A stretch of DNA of 64,000 nucleotides from CAXBMB01 sp052078155 (lineage in GTDB: Bacteria; Pseudomonadota; Alphaproteobacteria; Kiloniellales; DSM-21159): positions 744,001 through 808,000 of the forward strand of contig JBQJBP010000003.1 in NCBI GenBank assembly GCA_052078155.1, read 5' to 3'. Under the pieces are notes generated by a model. It was not told the DNA's origin, did not search any database, and worked only from the letters and a program-made list of their open reading frames with translations. Below, in pieces: positions 54,074-63,397 of this stretch (its first letter is position 1; the number at the start of each line of letters is the position of its first letter). The translations under genes and the position numbers were made by a program.

Positions 54074-55267
54074 ATGACCGGCACTCCTCCCCTCCAGGGC
54101 ATTCGCGTGCTCGACCTGACCCAGATCTACAACGGCCCCTACGCCACTTTCCTGATGGCCATGGGGGGCGCCGAGGTGATCAAGGTGGAGCCGCCCGGCG
54201 GTGAATTCTTGCGCCGACGGGATGCCCGGGCCGGGGCCGGGGTGCCCTTTGCCATGCTCAATGCCTGCAAGAAGTCCATCTCCCTGAACCTGAAAAGCAC
54301 CAAGGGCCGTCAACTCTTTCTCGATCTGGTCAAGGGTGCCGATGTGGTGGCGGAAAACTATGCCCCCGGTGTGATGGATCGCCTGGGCATAGGGTACGAC
54401 GTGCTGCGTCGTCAGAACCCCAGGCTGATTCTCGCCTCAGGGTCCGGCTATGGGCAGGACGGTCCTTACCGGGACCTGCCAGCCATGGATCTGACAGTCC
54501 AGGCCATGTCCGGTGTCATGAGCGTAACCGGCTTTGCTGAAAATCCGCCCGCCAAATCCGGAGCGGCCCTCTGTGACTTCATGGGGGGCGTGCACCTCTA
54601 CGGGGCCATCACCACCGCCCTGTTGCGGCGGGAACGCTGCGGCGAAGGGGCCGCCATTGATGTCTCCATGCTGGAAGCCGTCTACCCGTCACTGGCCTCC
54701 AACATCGGCATGATCTACGGCGAGCGAAAAGACATTCCCTTGCGCACCGGCAACCGTCACGGCGGTCTCAGCCTTTGTCCCTACAACGTCTATCCGGCGG
54801 CAGACGGTTACATTGCCATTATCTGCAACAACGACAAACACTGGCTGAACCTGCTGGCCGCCATGCAGCGCAATGACCTCAGCGGTGATGCCCGCTTTGC
54901 TTCCATGCGCGACCGGGTGGCGGCCATGGCCGAGATCGATAAACTGGTCAGCGACTGGAGCCGGGAGCTGAGCAAAGAGGTGCTGAGCGCCCGCCTGCGC
55001 CAGCATCGGGTCCCCTTTGCACCTGTCAGGGACCTGCCGGAAGTGATCGCCGATGACGCATTGCGTGAAAGAGGCGCCCTGCTGGACATAGAGCATCCGA
55101 CCTATGGCCCCATAACGGCCTGCCGCAGTCCGCTGAACTACCGCGACACCCCCCAAAGCACCTATGAACCCAGCCCGGACTATGGCCAGGATAACGCCAG
55201 CATCTACGGCGCTTTGGGCGTTGATGCGTCCGGTTTGGAAAAACTGAGCGCAGAGGGGGTGATCTGA
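54074..55267 (+). CDS. CaiB/BaiF family (class III) CoA-transferase
   Basis: CoA-transferase of 397 residues. GIRVLDLTQIYNGPYATFLMAMGGAEVIKVEPPGGE starts the family fold, and ALCDFMGGVHLYGAITTALL places the catalytic Asp at about 168. It likely activates the pathway acid by transferring CoA from a cheap acyl-CoA, ahead of the dehydrogenase and hydratase. Its stop overlaps the next start (TGATG). Confidence 0.93.
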   Translation: MTGTPPLQGIRVLDLTQIYNGPYATFLMAMGGAEVIKVEPPGGEFLRRRDARAGAGVPFAMLNACKKSISLNLKSTKGRQLFLDLVKGADVVAENYAPGVMDRLGIGYDVLRRQNPRLILASGSGYGQDGPYRDLPAMDLTVQAMSGVMSVTGFAENPPAKSGAALCDFMGGVHLYGAITTALLRRERCGEGAAIDVSMLEAVYPSLASNIGMIYGERKDIPLRTGNRHGGLSLCPYNVYPAADGYIAIICNNDKHWLNLLAAMQRNDLSGDARFASMRDRVAAMAEIDKLVSDWSRELSKEVLSARLRQHRVPFAPVRDLPEVIADDALRERGALLDIEHPTYGPITACRSPLNYRDTPQSTYEPSPDYGQDNASIYGALGVDASGLEKLSAEGVI

Positions 55268-56397
55268 TGCGCGGCCAGACCGTGATCATTGGCGTGGGCC
55301 ACACCTCCTACGGCAAGCACCCCGGACGGGACCGCATCGACCTGATTACCGAAGCGGCCCGACTGGCGCTGGTTGATGCGGGCGTGGAGAAATCCCGGCT
55401 GGATGGCCTGCTGGTGAAAATGGCCAATTCCGCACCCTCGATCCTTTATGGCCAGAAGGTGGCTGAAGCTCTGGGTCTGCAGCCGAAGATCGGGGCCGCC
55501 CTTGATCAGGGAGGCGCGGCCAACATCGCGCTGATCTCCTATGCCGCCCTGGCCATAGAAGCCGGTCAGATGGACATGGCGATGATCTGTTACGGCGACA
55601 CGCCGCGAACCGGCTCGCGGGCGGTCTACCATCGCCCCCGGGGTGATGACGCTGCTTACGGCTGGTATTCAACCGCCGCAGGGTATGCCCTGATCCATCA
55701 GGCCTATCGCCAGAAGTACAAGACACCCGATGAGCATTTCGGGGCCATCGCCCAGCAGTGCCGCGCCAATGGTGCGGATAATCCCCAGGGGCATCTGCAG
55801 CGCCCGCTGACCATGGATGCCTATCTGGCCAGTCCCTTTGTGGTGGAGCCTTTGCGCCGGGACGACTGCTGTCTGGTCTCAGACGGGGGCGCGGCGGTCA
55901 TTATCACCTCTGCCGCACGGGCCAGAGAACTGGGCATCACCAAGGCTGTTCCCATTCTGGGCTTCGGGCAGGGCCAGGAAAGCTGGGATGTGCACCTGCG
56001 CCCGGACCTGACCCGCACCCAGGCCCAGACCAGTGCTCAAACGGCTTACGCCATGGCCGGGTTGGGTCCTGAAGACATGGATCTGGCCCAACTCTACGAC
56101 TGCTTCACCATCACTGTTTTGCAAACCATGGAAGACTACGGCCTTGCCCCGCGAGGGGCGGCAGGAGCCTTCGCCCTGTCGGAGGGAATTTCTCCGGAAG
56201 GCGCCCTGCCTCTCAACACCTCCGGAGGGTTGCTGTCAGAATCCGGCACCCCGGGCCTGCAGCTGGTTATCGAAGCCGTGCGCCAGATGCGCGGTGACGC
56301 CCGCCTGCAGGTCAAGGCCCCCAGGACCTGCATTGTCTCCAATCAGGGAGGCTCCATGCACAGCCATGCCACTTTGATTTTGGGAGATCCGCAATGA
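55267..56397 (+). CDS. Thiolase-superfamily protein lacking the usual nucleophilic Cys (aldolase/retroaldolase-like)
   Basis: Thiolase-fold protein of 376 residues. Where ordinary thiolases have the catalytic CxS motif (about residue 82), I read D-Q-G-G-A-A-N (80-86). The C-terminal LYDCFTITVLQTMEDYG (276-292), LNTSGGLLSE (316-325) and GGSMHSH (361-367) match DUF35-partnered SCP2-type thiolase-like enzymes, which include retro-aldolases such as Ltp2 of steroid side-chain breakdown. With the ACAD and hydratase upstream and the DUF35 gene downstream (4-base overlap), it probably cleaves a 3-hydroxyacyl-CoA without thiolysis. Inference; a thiolase using another residue remains possible. Confidence 0.82.
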   Translation: MRGQTVIIGVGHTSYGKHPGRDRIDLITEAARLALVDAGVEKSRLDGLLVKMANSAPSILYGQKVAEALGLQPKIGAALDQGGAANIALISYAALAIEAGQMDMAMICYGDTPRTGSRAVYHRPRGDDAAYGWYSTAAGYALIHQAYRQKYKTPDEHFGAIAQQCRANGADNPQGHLQRPLTMDAYLASPFVVEPLRRDDCCLVSDGGAAVIITSAARARELGITKAVPILGFGQGQESWDVHLRPDLTRTQAQTSAQTAYAMAGLGPEDMDLAQLYDCFTITVLQTMEDYGLAPRGAAGAFALSEGISPEGALPLNTSGGLLSESGTPGLQLVIEAVRQMRGDARLQVKAPRTCIVSNQGGSMHSHATLILGDPQ

Positions 56398-56810
56398 CCT
56401 TTCCCAAACCGGACATTACAGCCATCAGCAAACCCTATTGGGACTCCCTGAGAGAGGGCGTGCTTCTTTTCCAGGAATGCCCCAGTTGCACCCACCGCTG
56501 GCTGCCGCCCCGCGCGGCCTGCCCCAATTGTCTGGACCCCAATCCCCGCTGGCGCCCGTCCTCGGGACAGGGGCAGGTGGTGTCCTGGGTGGTCTATCAC
56601 CATGCCTACGCCGATCACCTGAAATCCTGTCTGCCCTACGATGTGACGGTGGTGGAGCTGGAAGAAGGTCCGCGCCTGCTGACCAACGTGATCGACAGCC
56701 AGGCAGGCCAGGCCCTTTCTGTCGGTCTGCCCGTAGAACTGGCGGTGGAACGGGTTGAAGACATCGCCCTGGCCCGGTTTCGACGCCTGCCGGAGGGAGC
56801 CCGACCATGA
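56394..56810 (+). CDS. DUF35 Zn-ribbon/OB-fold partner protein
   Basis: Protein of 138 residues. Four cysteines (CPSC near 24, CPNC near 42) form a rubredoxin-like zinc ribbon; an OB fold follows (GQGQVVSWVVYHHAYADHLKS, PYDVTVVELEEGPRLLTNV). Such proteins bind and are required by thiolase-like enzymes encoded next to them. The gene overlaps both neighbours by four bases. Confidence 0.92.
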   Translation: MTFPKPDITAISKPYWDSLREGVLLFQECPSCTHRWLPPRAACPNCLDPNPRWRPSSGQGQVVSWVVYHHAYADHLKSCLPYDVTVVELEEGPRLLTNVIDSQAGQALSVGLPVELAVERVEDIALARFRRLPEGARP

Positions 56811-57772
56811 CCCAACTGACCACCCCGGCAGAAGCCCTGCCCCAATCCTCGCCCAAAACCCGGCAGATGATTGTCAACGGCTCTCTGGTGCCTTTTGCCA
56901 AAGCCCAGATACACCTGATGGCTCCGGCCATGCGCTATGGCCTCAACATCTTTGAAGGGCTGCGCGGCTACTGGTGTGAGCAGCAAAAGGAGCTCTTTGT
57001 CTTCCGGCTGGAAGAGCATATGGCCCGCTTTGACCAGTCCATGAAACTGCTGCGTTTTGCCCCGGATTTCGATACCGCAAGTGTCACCAAGGCCGTCACC
57101 AATCTGCTGCGGGCTGACGGCTATCGGGAAAACTGCCACATCCGGGCCGTGGCCTATCTGGACGGCATGGGGGAACACCATGTCACCGGACCGGTCAGTT
57201 GGTTTGTCTATGCCGGTCCCCGCCCCCGCAGCCCGAAAACTCACAGCGGCATTTCCTGTCACATCTCCTCCTGGCGGCGCATGGCGGACAACGCCCTGCC
57301 GCCCCGAATCAAGTGTGGTGCCAACTATGCCAATGCCCGTCTGGCCCGCTTTCAGGCCCAGCAGGATGGCTATGACGATGCCATTCTGCTGAACGATCAG
57401 GGCAAGGTGGCCGAAGGACCCGGAGCCTGTCTCTTTCTGATGCGCCAGGGCCGTCTGATCACCCCCGATGTCACCAGCGGCATTCTGGAAAGCATCACCC
57501 GCGCCACGCTGATCGAACTTGCTCGGGATCTGGGCCTGGCAGTAGAGGAACGGGCCGTTGACCGAACCGAACTCTATGCCGCCGATGAGATCTTTCTAGC
57601 AGGATCAGCAGCCGAAGTACTGCCGGTTACGGCTCTCGATGGTCTGACCATCGGGGCAGGCGACAGGGGCCCGGTGACCTGCCAGCTCCAGCAAGCCTAC
57701 TTCAACAGCGTGGTGGGTCAGCACCCCCTGGCGCAGACCTGGCTTTCCCCTGTGCATGGAGCGCAGCCATGA
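56807..57772 (+). CDS. Class IV (branched-chain-like) aminotransferase, copy 2
   Basis: PLP aminotransferase of 321 residues, paralogous to the gene at 50968: LNIFEGLRGYWCEQQKELFVFRLEEHMARFDQSMKLLRF and PPRIKC with Lys169, DVTSGILESITRATLIELA. Its start overlaps DUF35 by four bases. Two class IV transaminases in one island suggest two amino acid/keto acid steps or opposite stereochemistry. The N-terminus is extended by about 20 residues. Confidence 0.9.
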   Translation: MTQLTTPAEALPQSSPKTRQMIVNGSLVPFAKAQIHLMAPAMRYGLNIFEGLRGYWCEQQKELFVFRLEEHMARFDQSMKLLRFAPDFDTASVTKAVTNLLRADGYRENCHIRAVAYLDGMGEHHVTGPVSWFVYAGPRPRSPKTHSGISCHISSWRRMADNALPPRIKCGANYANARLARFQAQQDGYDDAILLNDQGKVAEGPGACLFLMRQGRLITPDVTSGILESITRATLIELARDLGLAVEERAVDRTELYAADEIFLAGSAAEVLPVTALDGLTIGAGDRGPVTCQLQQAYFNSVVGQHPLAQTWLSPVHGAQP

Positions 57773-58923
57773 CCCCACAGCTGTCAAAAGTCAGCAAAAA
57801 CGGCAGGCCGATGCTCCCGCTGCCCCAGGAAGGCCAGCAGGTGAGCGCCGACACTCTGGTGGATCTTGCCGCCTCATTTCTGCGACAGGCAGGCTTGCCG
57901 GGCCAACAGGCTGAGGAGGCAGCCCGCTTGCTGGTGGAGGCACAACGGGCCGGGCAGAACAGCCATGGACTGACGCACCTGCCCGCCTATCTCAACGGCA
58001 TCCTGACAGGGGCCATAAATCCGCGCCCCCGTTTCCAATGGGTTGAAAGCCATCCGACAAGCCACAGTGCCGCCGCCATTCTGGACGCCGACAACGGTCT
58101 GGGCGTACTGGCTGCCCGGGCGGCCTGTTTGGAAGCGGTTGATCGGGCAAAAGCGCAAGGCATCTGTGCCGTGGCCGTACGCCGCTCCAGCCATTTCGGT
58201 GCCGCCGGCGCTTTTGTTTCTCTGATGGCCCAACAGTGCGTGGTGGGCCTGGCTCTGTCCAATGCCTCGGCGACTGTTGCGCCCTGGGGAAGCAAAGAAG
58301 CCAAGCTGGGGACCAACCCCCTGGCCGCCGCTTTCCCCAGAAAAGGCCTTCCGCCGCTGATCATAGATCTGGCGACAACCGCCGGATCACGGGGCCGCAT
58401 TCGCCAGGCGCAGCGCAACGGTCAATCCATCCCCAAGGATTGGGCACTGGACAGCAATGGTGTGCCCACAACAGACCCGAACCAGGCTTTGCAGGGCACC
58501 ATGCAGCCTTTGGGGGGCGCCAAGGGCTATGCTCTAGGGCTGATCATTGAACTGCTCTGCGCGGGATTGTCGGGCGGACTGGCCGGATCCCGTGTTTTAT
58601 CACCCCACGACAAAAGCGGTCAGCCCGCCGGAACCAGCCACTTCTTCCTGGCCATCGATACTGCCGCCTTTGGCGGCGCTGAGCGGGTGGCAGAGGCCGT
58701 GTTTGATATCACCAGTGACATCAAAAACGCCGCGCCAATCTCTGCCGATGCGCCCGTTCGACTTCCCGGTGCGGGCAGTCAGGCAGCCCGGGACCTCAGC
58801 GCCGCCAAAGGCATCAGGATCAGCAAGTCGTTGGCCGGGGCGCTCTCCCAAGCGTCTTTGCTGGCACAACAACTGGCGTCGAAAGTTCCTGGCCCCGCGC
58901 CCCTGCAGGAGGATCTGCAATGA
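57769..58923 (+). CDS. Ldh-family (malate/lactate/ureidoglycolate-type) oxidoreductase
   Basis: NAD(P)-dependent dehydrogenase of 384 residues in the type-2 malate/L-lactate dehydrogenase family. GQNSHGLTHLPAYLNGI contains the conserved active-site His; AVRRSSHFGAAGAFV, LGTNPLAAAFP and GGAKGYALGLIIELLCAGLSGG are family blocks. It probably reduces a 2-oxo acid or oxidises a 2-hydroxy acid, or reduces cyclic imines as in Pip2C/Pyr2C reductases of this family. Overlaps both neighbours by four bases. Confidence 0.88.
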   Translation: MTPQLSKVSKNGRPMLPLPQEGQQVSADTLVDLAASFLRQAGLPGQQAEEAARLLVEAQRAGQNSHGLTHLPAYLNGILTGAINPRPRFQWVESHPTSHSAAAILDADNGLGVLAARAACLEAVDRAKAQGICAVAVRRSSHFGAAGAFVSLMAQQCVVGLALSNASATVAPWGSKEAKLGTNPLAAAFPRKGLPPLIIDLATTAGSRGRIRQAQRNGQSIPKDWALDSNGVPTTDPNQALQGTMQPLGGAKGYALGLIIELLCAGLSGGLAGSRVLSPHDKSGQPAGTSHFFLAIDTAAFGGAERVAEAVFDITSDIKNAAPISADAPVRLPGAGSQAARDLSAAKGIRISKSLAGALSQASLLAQQLASKVPGPAPLQEDLQ

Positions 58924-60992
58924 GCTGGCGCATGGCCGTGGACGTCGGTGGCACCTTTACTGACGGCGTCCTGATTGATGACAAAACCAACCGCCTTTGG
59001 GTCGGCAAAGCCCTGACCACCCATGGCGACCCCGGGGATGGCATTGCCAGCGTCGTGACCAGCCTGCTGGCGCAGCAACCCGAAAAAGCACCTGTTGACC
59101 GGGTGATCCACGGCACGACCCTGATCACAAATACACTGCTGGAGCGCAAAGGCGTACGTACGTCTCTCATTGTCACGAGAGGTACAGCAGACCTTCTCGA
59201 TATCCGTCGCGAGATGCGGTACGACACCTACGACCTCAACATCACCTTTCCGGAGCCCCTGGCGCGCCGCGAAGATCGTTACGAAACCTCCTGCAGGCTG
59301 GGACCTGATGGCAGTGACTGGCAACAGGTTGACCCGGCAGAGCTTGAGAGCATTGCCCGACAGGTGGCTCAAACGGCCACCCAGTCTGTGGCGGTCTGCT
59401 TTCTGCATTCCCCCGTGTCCAACAGACATGAAGAAGCTCTGCGCGCCGCCTTTAACCGCGAGGCGCCCCATATCTCCCTGTCCCTGTCATCGGAAGTCGC
59501 CGCGGAAATTGGTGAATACGAGCGCATGTCCACGGTGGTGGCCAATGCCTATGTCCAGCCGATTGTCGAGACTTACCTGAACAAGCTGAGCACCCGGCTG
59601 CTGGAGCTGGGGGTTGAGGGGCGGTTGGACATCATGGTCTCCAACGGCGGCTTTACGGAGGCACAGCTCGCCGCCCGCTTCCCCATTCGTCTGTTGGAAT
59701 CCGGTCCGGCTGGCGGGGTTCTGGGCGCCATCAACTGCGCTGCGGACAGCGACCGTCATGTGCTGGCTTTCGACATGGGAGGCACCACAGCCAAATCCTG
59801 TGTCGCCGTGGACGGCAAACCAGAAATCGCCCACATCTTCGAATTCTCCCGCGAGCGCCGCTTCAAACAAGGCAGCGGCCTGCCGGCCGTTTCCCCTTCC
59901 ATTGATCTGATTGAGATCGGCGCCGGCGGTGGGTCACTGGCCCGTATCAATGCACTGGGTCTGCTGCAGGTGGGACCGGACAGTGCCGGATCCGAACCCG
60001 GCCCGGCCTGCTATGGATTGGGGGGGCAGGACCCAACTGTGACCGACGCAGACCTGCTTCTGGGCTACCTGGACCCGGACAATTTCCTGGGGGGGCGCAT
60101 GACCCTGGACCTTGAACAGGCCCGCGCGGCACTGGGCGCTGTCGGTCAAGAAATCGGGCTCACTGCACTGGAGACGGCCTGGGGCATTCATGACATCGTC
60201 AATGAAAACATGGCCGCTGCGGCCCGCACCCACATTGCGGAAAAGGGACTGGACGCCCGCCAGTTTGTGCTGGTGGCAACAGGCGGGGCCGGTCCGGTTC
60301 ACGCCGTTGACGTGGCCCGTCGCTTGCGCATTCGCCGCATTCTTTGTCCTCTGGCCTCTGGTGTCGGTTCCTGTCTGGGGTTTTTGACAGCCCCGGCCCG
60401 CACCGACCGTTCCTGGTCCAAAATTCAACCGCTTGAAAATCTGGACAGCCGGGAAATTGCCCGACGCTTCAGCGATGCAAAAGAGAGCATTGCTGCGGAC
60501 CTGGCCAAGGCGGCTGTTCCGGCTGAGCAGATCCAGTGGCACGCCTGTGTGGAGATGCGCTACGTGGGACAGGGCGCCAACGTTGAGGTTGCCCTTGATC
60601 CTGATTTTCTGTCCGACCTGCTGGACCTCCGACGGGCCTTTGAAGAAGCCTATATCGGTGTTTTTGGCCGCAAGGTGCCCGGCGGCATACCCGAAGTGGT
60701 GACCTGGCGGATCTGGGGCAGCTCCCCCAGCCGCAAACAGCAGTTCAATCTGGGCAAAGCGCCATCAGAACACCCTGCCGACATTGGCAGTCGACAGCTT
60801 TACTGGCCGGATCTCAAAGACCGGTTCGATACCCCCGTTTTTCAGCGGCACAGCCTGCCAGCCGGTGAGGTGCTGCGGGCCCCTTGCGTGATCTGCGAGC
60901 CGGAATCCACCCTGGTGGTGGCTTACCCGGCAACAGTTTCCGTTCTTGAAAGCGGCAGCATTGAGGTGCTGCTGGATGAGGTGAGCGCATGA
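58920..60992 (+). CDS. Hydantoinase/oxoprolinase family protein, HyuA-type subunit
   Basis: ATP-binding subunit of 690 residues. VDVGGTFTDGVLIDD at the start is the ASKHA phosphate-binding motif; HGTTLITNTLLERKG, LLESGPAGGVLGA and AFDMGGTTAKSC complete the nucleotide site. Members act with HyuB in ATP-dependent ring opening of hydantoins or 5-oxoproline, or in ketone carboxylation (acetone/acetophenone carboxylase). Which applies cannot be decided here. Operon partner of the following gene. Confidence 0.92.
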   Translation: MSWRMAVDVGGTFTDGVLIDDKTNRLWVGKALTTHGDPGDGIASVVTSLLAQQPEKAPVDRVIHGTTLITNTLLERKGVRTSLIVTRGTADLLDIRREMRYDTYDLNITFPEPLARREDRYETSCRLGPDGSDWQQVDPAELESIARQVAQTATQSVAVCFLHSPVSNRHEEALRAAFNREAPHISLSLSSEVAAEIGEYERMSTVVANAYVQPIVETYLNKLSTRLLELGVEGRLDIMVSNGGFTEAQLAARFPIRLLESGPAGGVLGAINCAADSDRHVLAFDMGGTTAKSCVAVDGKPEIAHIFEFSRERRFKQGSGLPAVSPSIDLIEIGAGGGSLARINALGLLQVGPDSAGSEPGPACYGLGGQDPTVTDADLLLGYLDPDNFLGGRMTLDLEQARAALGAVGQEIGLTALETAWGIHDIVNENMAAAARTHIAEKGLDARQFVLVATGGAGPVHAVDVARRLRIRRILCPLASGVGSCLGFLTAPARTDRSWSKIQPLENLDSREIARRFSDAKESIAADLAKAAVPAEQIQWHACVEMRYVGQGANVEVALDPDFLSDLLDLRRAFEEAYIGVFGRKVPGGIPEVVTWRIWGSSPSRKQQFNLGKAPSEHPADIGSRQLYWPDLKDRFDTPVFQRHSLPAGEVLRAPCVICEPESTLVVAYPATVSVLESGSIEVLLDEVSA

Positions 60993-62551
60993 CCGCCATC
61001 GATCCCATCAGCCTGGAAATTCTCTGGACCCGCCTGACCTCGGTTGTGGACGAAGCCGCCGCGACCTTCGTACGCGCCTCCTTTTCCACCCTGGTTCGGG
61101 AAGCCAACGACTACGCTGTGGTGCTGACGGACGCCCTAGGGCAGAACCTGGCCCAATCCTCTCAGTCCATCCCCTCCTTCATCGCAACAGTCCCGGCCAG
61201 TATCCGGATCTTTATCCGGGAATTCGGCCTGCACAACCTGCGCGAAGGCGATGCCTACATCACCAATGACCCCTGGTATGGCTCCGGCCATCTCAATGAT
61301 GCCACCATCGCCATGCCTATTTTTCACAACGGCAAATTGGTGGCCTTCGCCGGGGTGGTCAGCCATCTGCCGGACATCGGGGGGCGACTGCGCAACCCCT
61401 CCAACAAAGAACTGTTCGAAGAAGGCTTCCAGATTCCGCCGCTGCGTTTGCTATCGGCAGGACAGGAAGACACAACTCTGGTGCACCTGCTCCGGCAGAA
61501 TGTCCGGGTGCCGGAGGAAACCCTGGGCGATGTCTGGGCCATGGTGGCTTGTTGTCAGTCACTGGGCCAGCGCCTGACCGGGCTGCTGGATGAAACGGGC
61601 ATTGATCTGCAGGCCTTTGCCAAAGATGCCATCGCCCGAACAGAAAAGGCCATGCGGCAGGCCATTGCAGAGGTCCCCGATGGCAGCTGGACCTACTGCG
61701 TGGAAAACGATGGCCCCCTGGACATGCCCGGCGGCGTGATCCGAATCAAAGCCAGGGTGGACATCACCGGCGATGCGGTACGGGTCGACTACAGCGGGTC
61801 GTCAGATCAGGTCAGTCTGGCCATCAATACGGTGCTCAGCTACACCTTTGCCTACAGCGCCTATGCGCTGAAAACCCTTTTTGCCCCCTGGATTCCGAAC
61901 AATGAGGGAGCCTTCAAGCCCCTGACGGTGACAGCTCCGGAAGGCTCCATTCTCAATCCCATCCGACCAGCCCCCTGCGGGGCGCGGGGCATGATTGGCC
62001 ACCTCTTGCCCACCGCCATCTATGGGGCGCTGGCATCAGCTCTGCCCGATCGGGTCCAGGCCAGTCCCGGCTCCCCTTCCAACAATCTGCAGATCGCCAG
62101 TCTGCAGGGAAACCGGCGCTATGCGGTCAACGCCTTTATGGGCGCCGGACAAGGGGCCAGCCAGAACCGCAGCGGCACCAGCGCCATCAGCTTTCCCTCC
62201 AATCTGTCCAACACCCCCATAGAGGTGATGGAAGGACAGGCGCCCATTGCGGTGCACTGGCGAAAGATCATGACCGGATCCGGCGGCAAGGGACTGCAAC
62301 GAGGCGGCGATGGTCTGGGCTTTGCGTTTCGTTTCCTCGGTGACAGTCCGGCCATCGCCTCCTTCATGATCAACAGGGTGGCCTGCCCGGCTGCCGGCCT
62401 CAAGGGCGGGCAGGCCGGACGCGCCGCCCGGTTTCAGATCAACGGCCAGGATGCGGCCGCTGCCGGCCAACATGTTCTCACCCAAGGGGATGAAATCCTG
62501 ATTGAAACCGGCGGTGGCGGCGGCTACGGCCAGAAGGAGCCAAAAGCATGA
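60989..62551 (+). CDS. Hydantoinase/oxoprolinase family protein, HyuB-type subunit
   Basis: Subunit of 520 residues. Family blocks include DPISLEILWTRLTSVVDEAAATFVRASFSTLVREANDYAVVLTD, NDPWYGSGHLNDATIAMPIFHNGKLVAFAGVVSHLPDIGG and SNLSNTPIEVMEGQAPI. The tail IETGGGGGYG is typical. It overlaps HyuA by four bases and the SDR gene by four bases. The HyuAB pair forms the ATP-dependent enzyme discussed for the upstream gene. Confidence 0.92.
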   Translation: MTAIDPISLEILWTRLTSVVDEAAATFVRASFSTLVREANDYAVVLTDALGQNLAQSSQSIPSFIATVPASIRIFIREFGLHNLREGDAYITNDPWYGSGHLNDATIAMPIFHNGKLVAFAGVVSHLPDIGGRLRNPSNKELFEEGFQIPPLRLLSAGQEDTTLVHLLRQNVRVPEETLGDVWAMVACCQSLGQRLTGLLDETGIDLQAFAKDAIARTEKAMRQAIAEVPDGSWTYCVENDGPLDMPGGVIRIKARVDITGDAVRVDYSGSSDQVSLAINTVLSYTFAYSAYALKTLFAPWIPNNEGAFKPLTVTAPEGSILNPIRPAPCGARGMIGHLLPTAIYGALASALPDRVQASPGSPSNNLQIASLQGNRRYAVNAFMGAGQGASQNRSGTSAISFPSNLSNTPIEVMEGQAPIAVHWRKIMTGSGGKGLQRGGDGLGFAFRFLGDSPAIASFMINRVACPAAGLKGGQAGRAARFQINGQDAAAAGQHVLTQGDEILIETGGGGGYGQKEPKA

Positions 62552-63393
62552 CGCAAGGTGACCCTCTCATCAGTACCCACCCGGCCAAGGGGCAGATCAG
62601 GCCCGGACGTCACGACGGCAAAGTCGCCGTGATCACCGGGGCAGCCCAGGGCATCGGTCTGGCCTGTGCCCAAAAGCTCTTTGCCGAAGGGGCCAGCGTG
62701 GTGCTGAGTGACCGGCAGGAAGCAGAGGCCGCCAGACAGGCGGCTCTGCTGGATCCCAGCGGTGAGCACGCCCTGTCTCTGGCCTGTGACGTTGGCAGCA
62801 AGGCGGACATCGCCCGTTTGATGGCTGAAGTTGACAGCCGTTTTGGCCGCCTCGACATCCTGGTCAACAATGCCGCCATCTCCGTGCCAACCGAGATCCT
62901 GGACATCACAGAGGACGAATTGGACTCTGTCCTGAATGTGAACCTGAAAGGCACCTTCTGGTGCAGTCAGGAAGCCGCCAGGATCATGGTCAGGCAGGGC
63001 GCGGGAGCCATCGTCAACCTGTCCTCCATGCAAGCCGAACTGGCCATTCCAAACCGCGTGCCTTACGGCATTTCAAAGGCCGCCATCAATCAGATCACCC
63101 GCCTCTTTGCGCTGGCTCTGGCAACCAAGGGGGTCCGCGCCAATGCGGTGGGCCCCGGCACCATTCTGACACCACTGACAGCGGGCCTTGGTGCCAACGA
63201 ACAGGCCTATCGGCAAATCCTCTCACGCACCCCCATGGGCCGGGTCGGCCAGGCCGAGGAAGTGGCTGCCGTTGTGTCTTTCCTGGCCAGCGACGACGCC
63301 TCCTATGTCACCGGACAGGTTCTCTATCCCGACGGTGGCCGCGCCCATCTCAACTACACCGTTCCCGTCCCTGCCCCTCTGCCGGAGTTGTAA
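62548..63393 (+). CDS. Short-chain dehydrogenase/reductase
   Basis: SDR of 281 residues. The cofactor motif TGAAQGIG is at 30-37, with Asp55 after the second strand (VLSDRQE), favouring NAD(H). LVNNAAIS and the catalytic Tyr173/Lys177 (YGISK) follow. The C-terminus YVTGQVLYPDGGR is standard. It would interconvert a hydroxyl and a keto group, possibly giving a 3-oxo acid for the BKACE enzyme 4 bases downstream. Confidence 0.94.
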   Translation: MTQGDPLISTHPAKGQIRPGRHDGKVAVITGAAQGIGLACAQKLFAEGASVVLSDRQEAEAARQAALLDPSGEHALSLACDVGSKADIARLMAEVDSRFGRLDILVNNAAISVPTEILDITEDELDSVLNVNLKGTFWCSQEAARIMVRQGAGAIVNLSSMQAELAIPNRVPYGISKAAINQITRLFALALATKGVRANAVGPGTILTPLTAGLGANEQAYRQILSRTPMGRVGQAEEVAAVVSFLASDDASYVTGQVLYPDGGRAHLNYTVPVPAPLPEL

Positions 63394-63397
63394 GATC

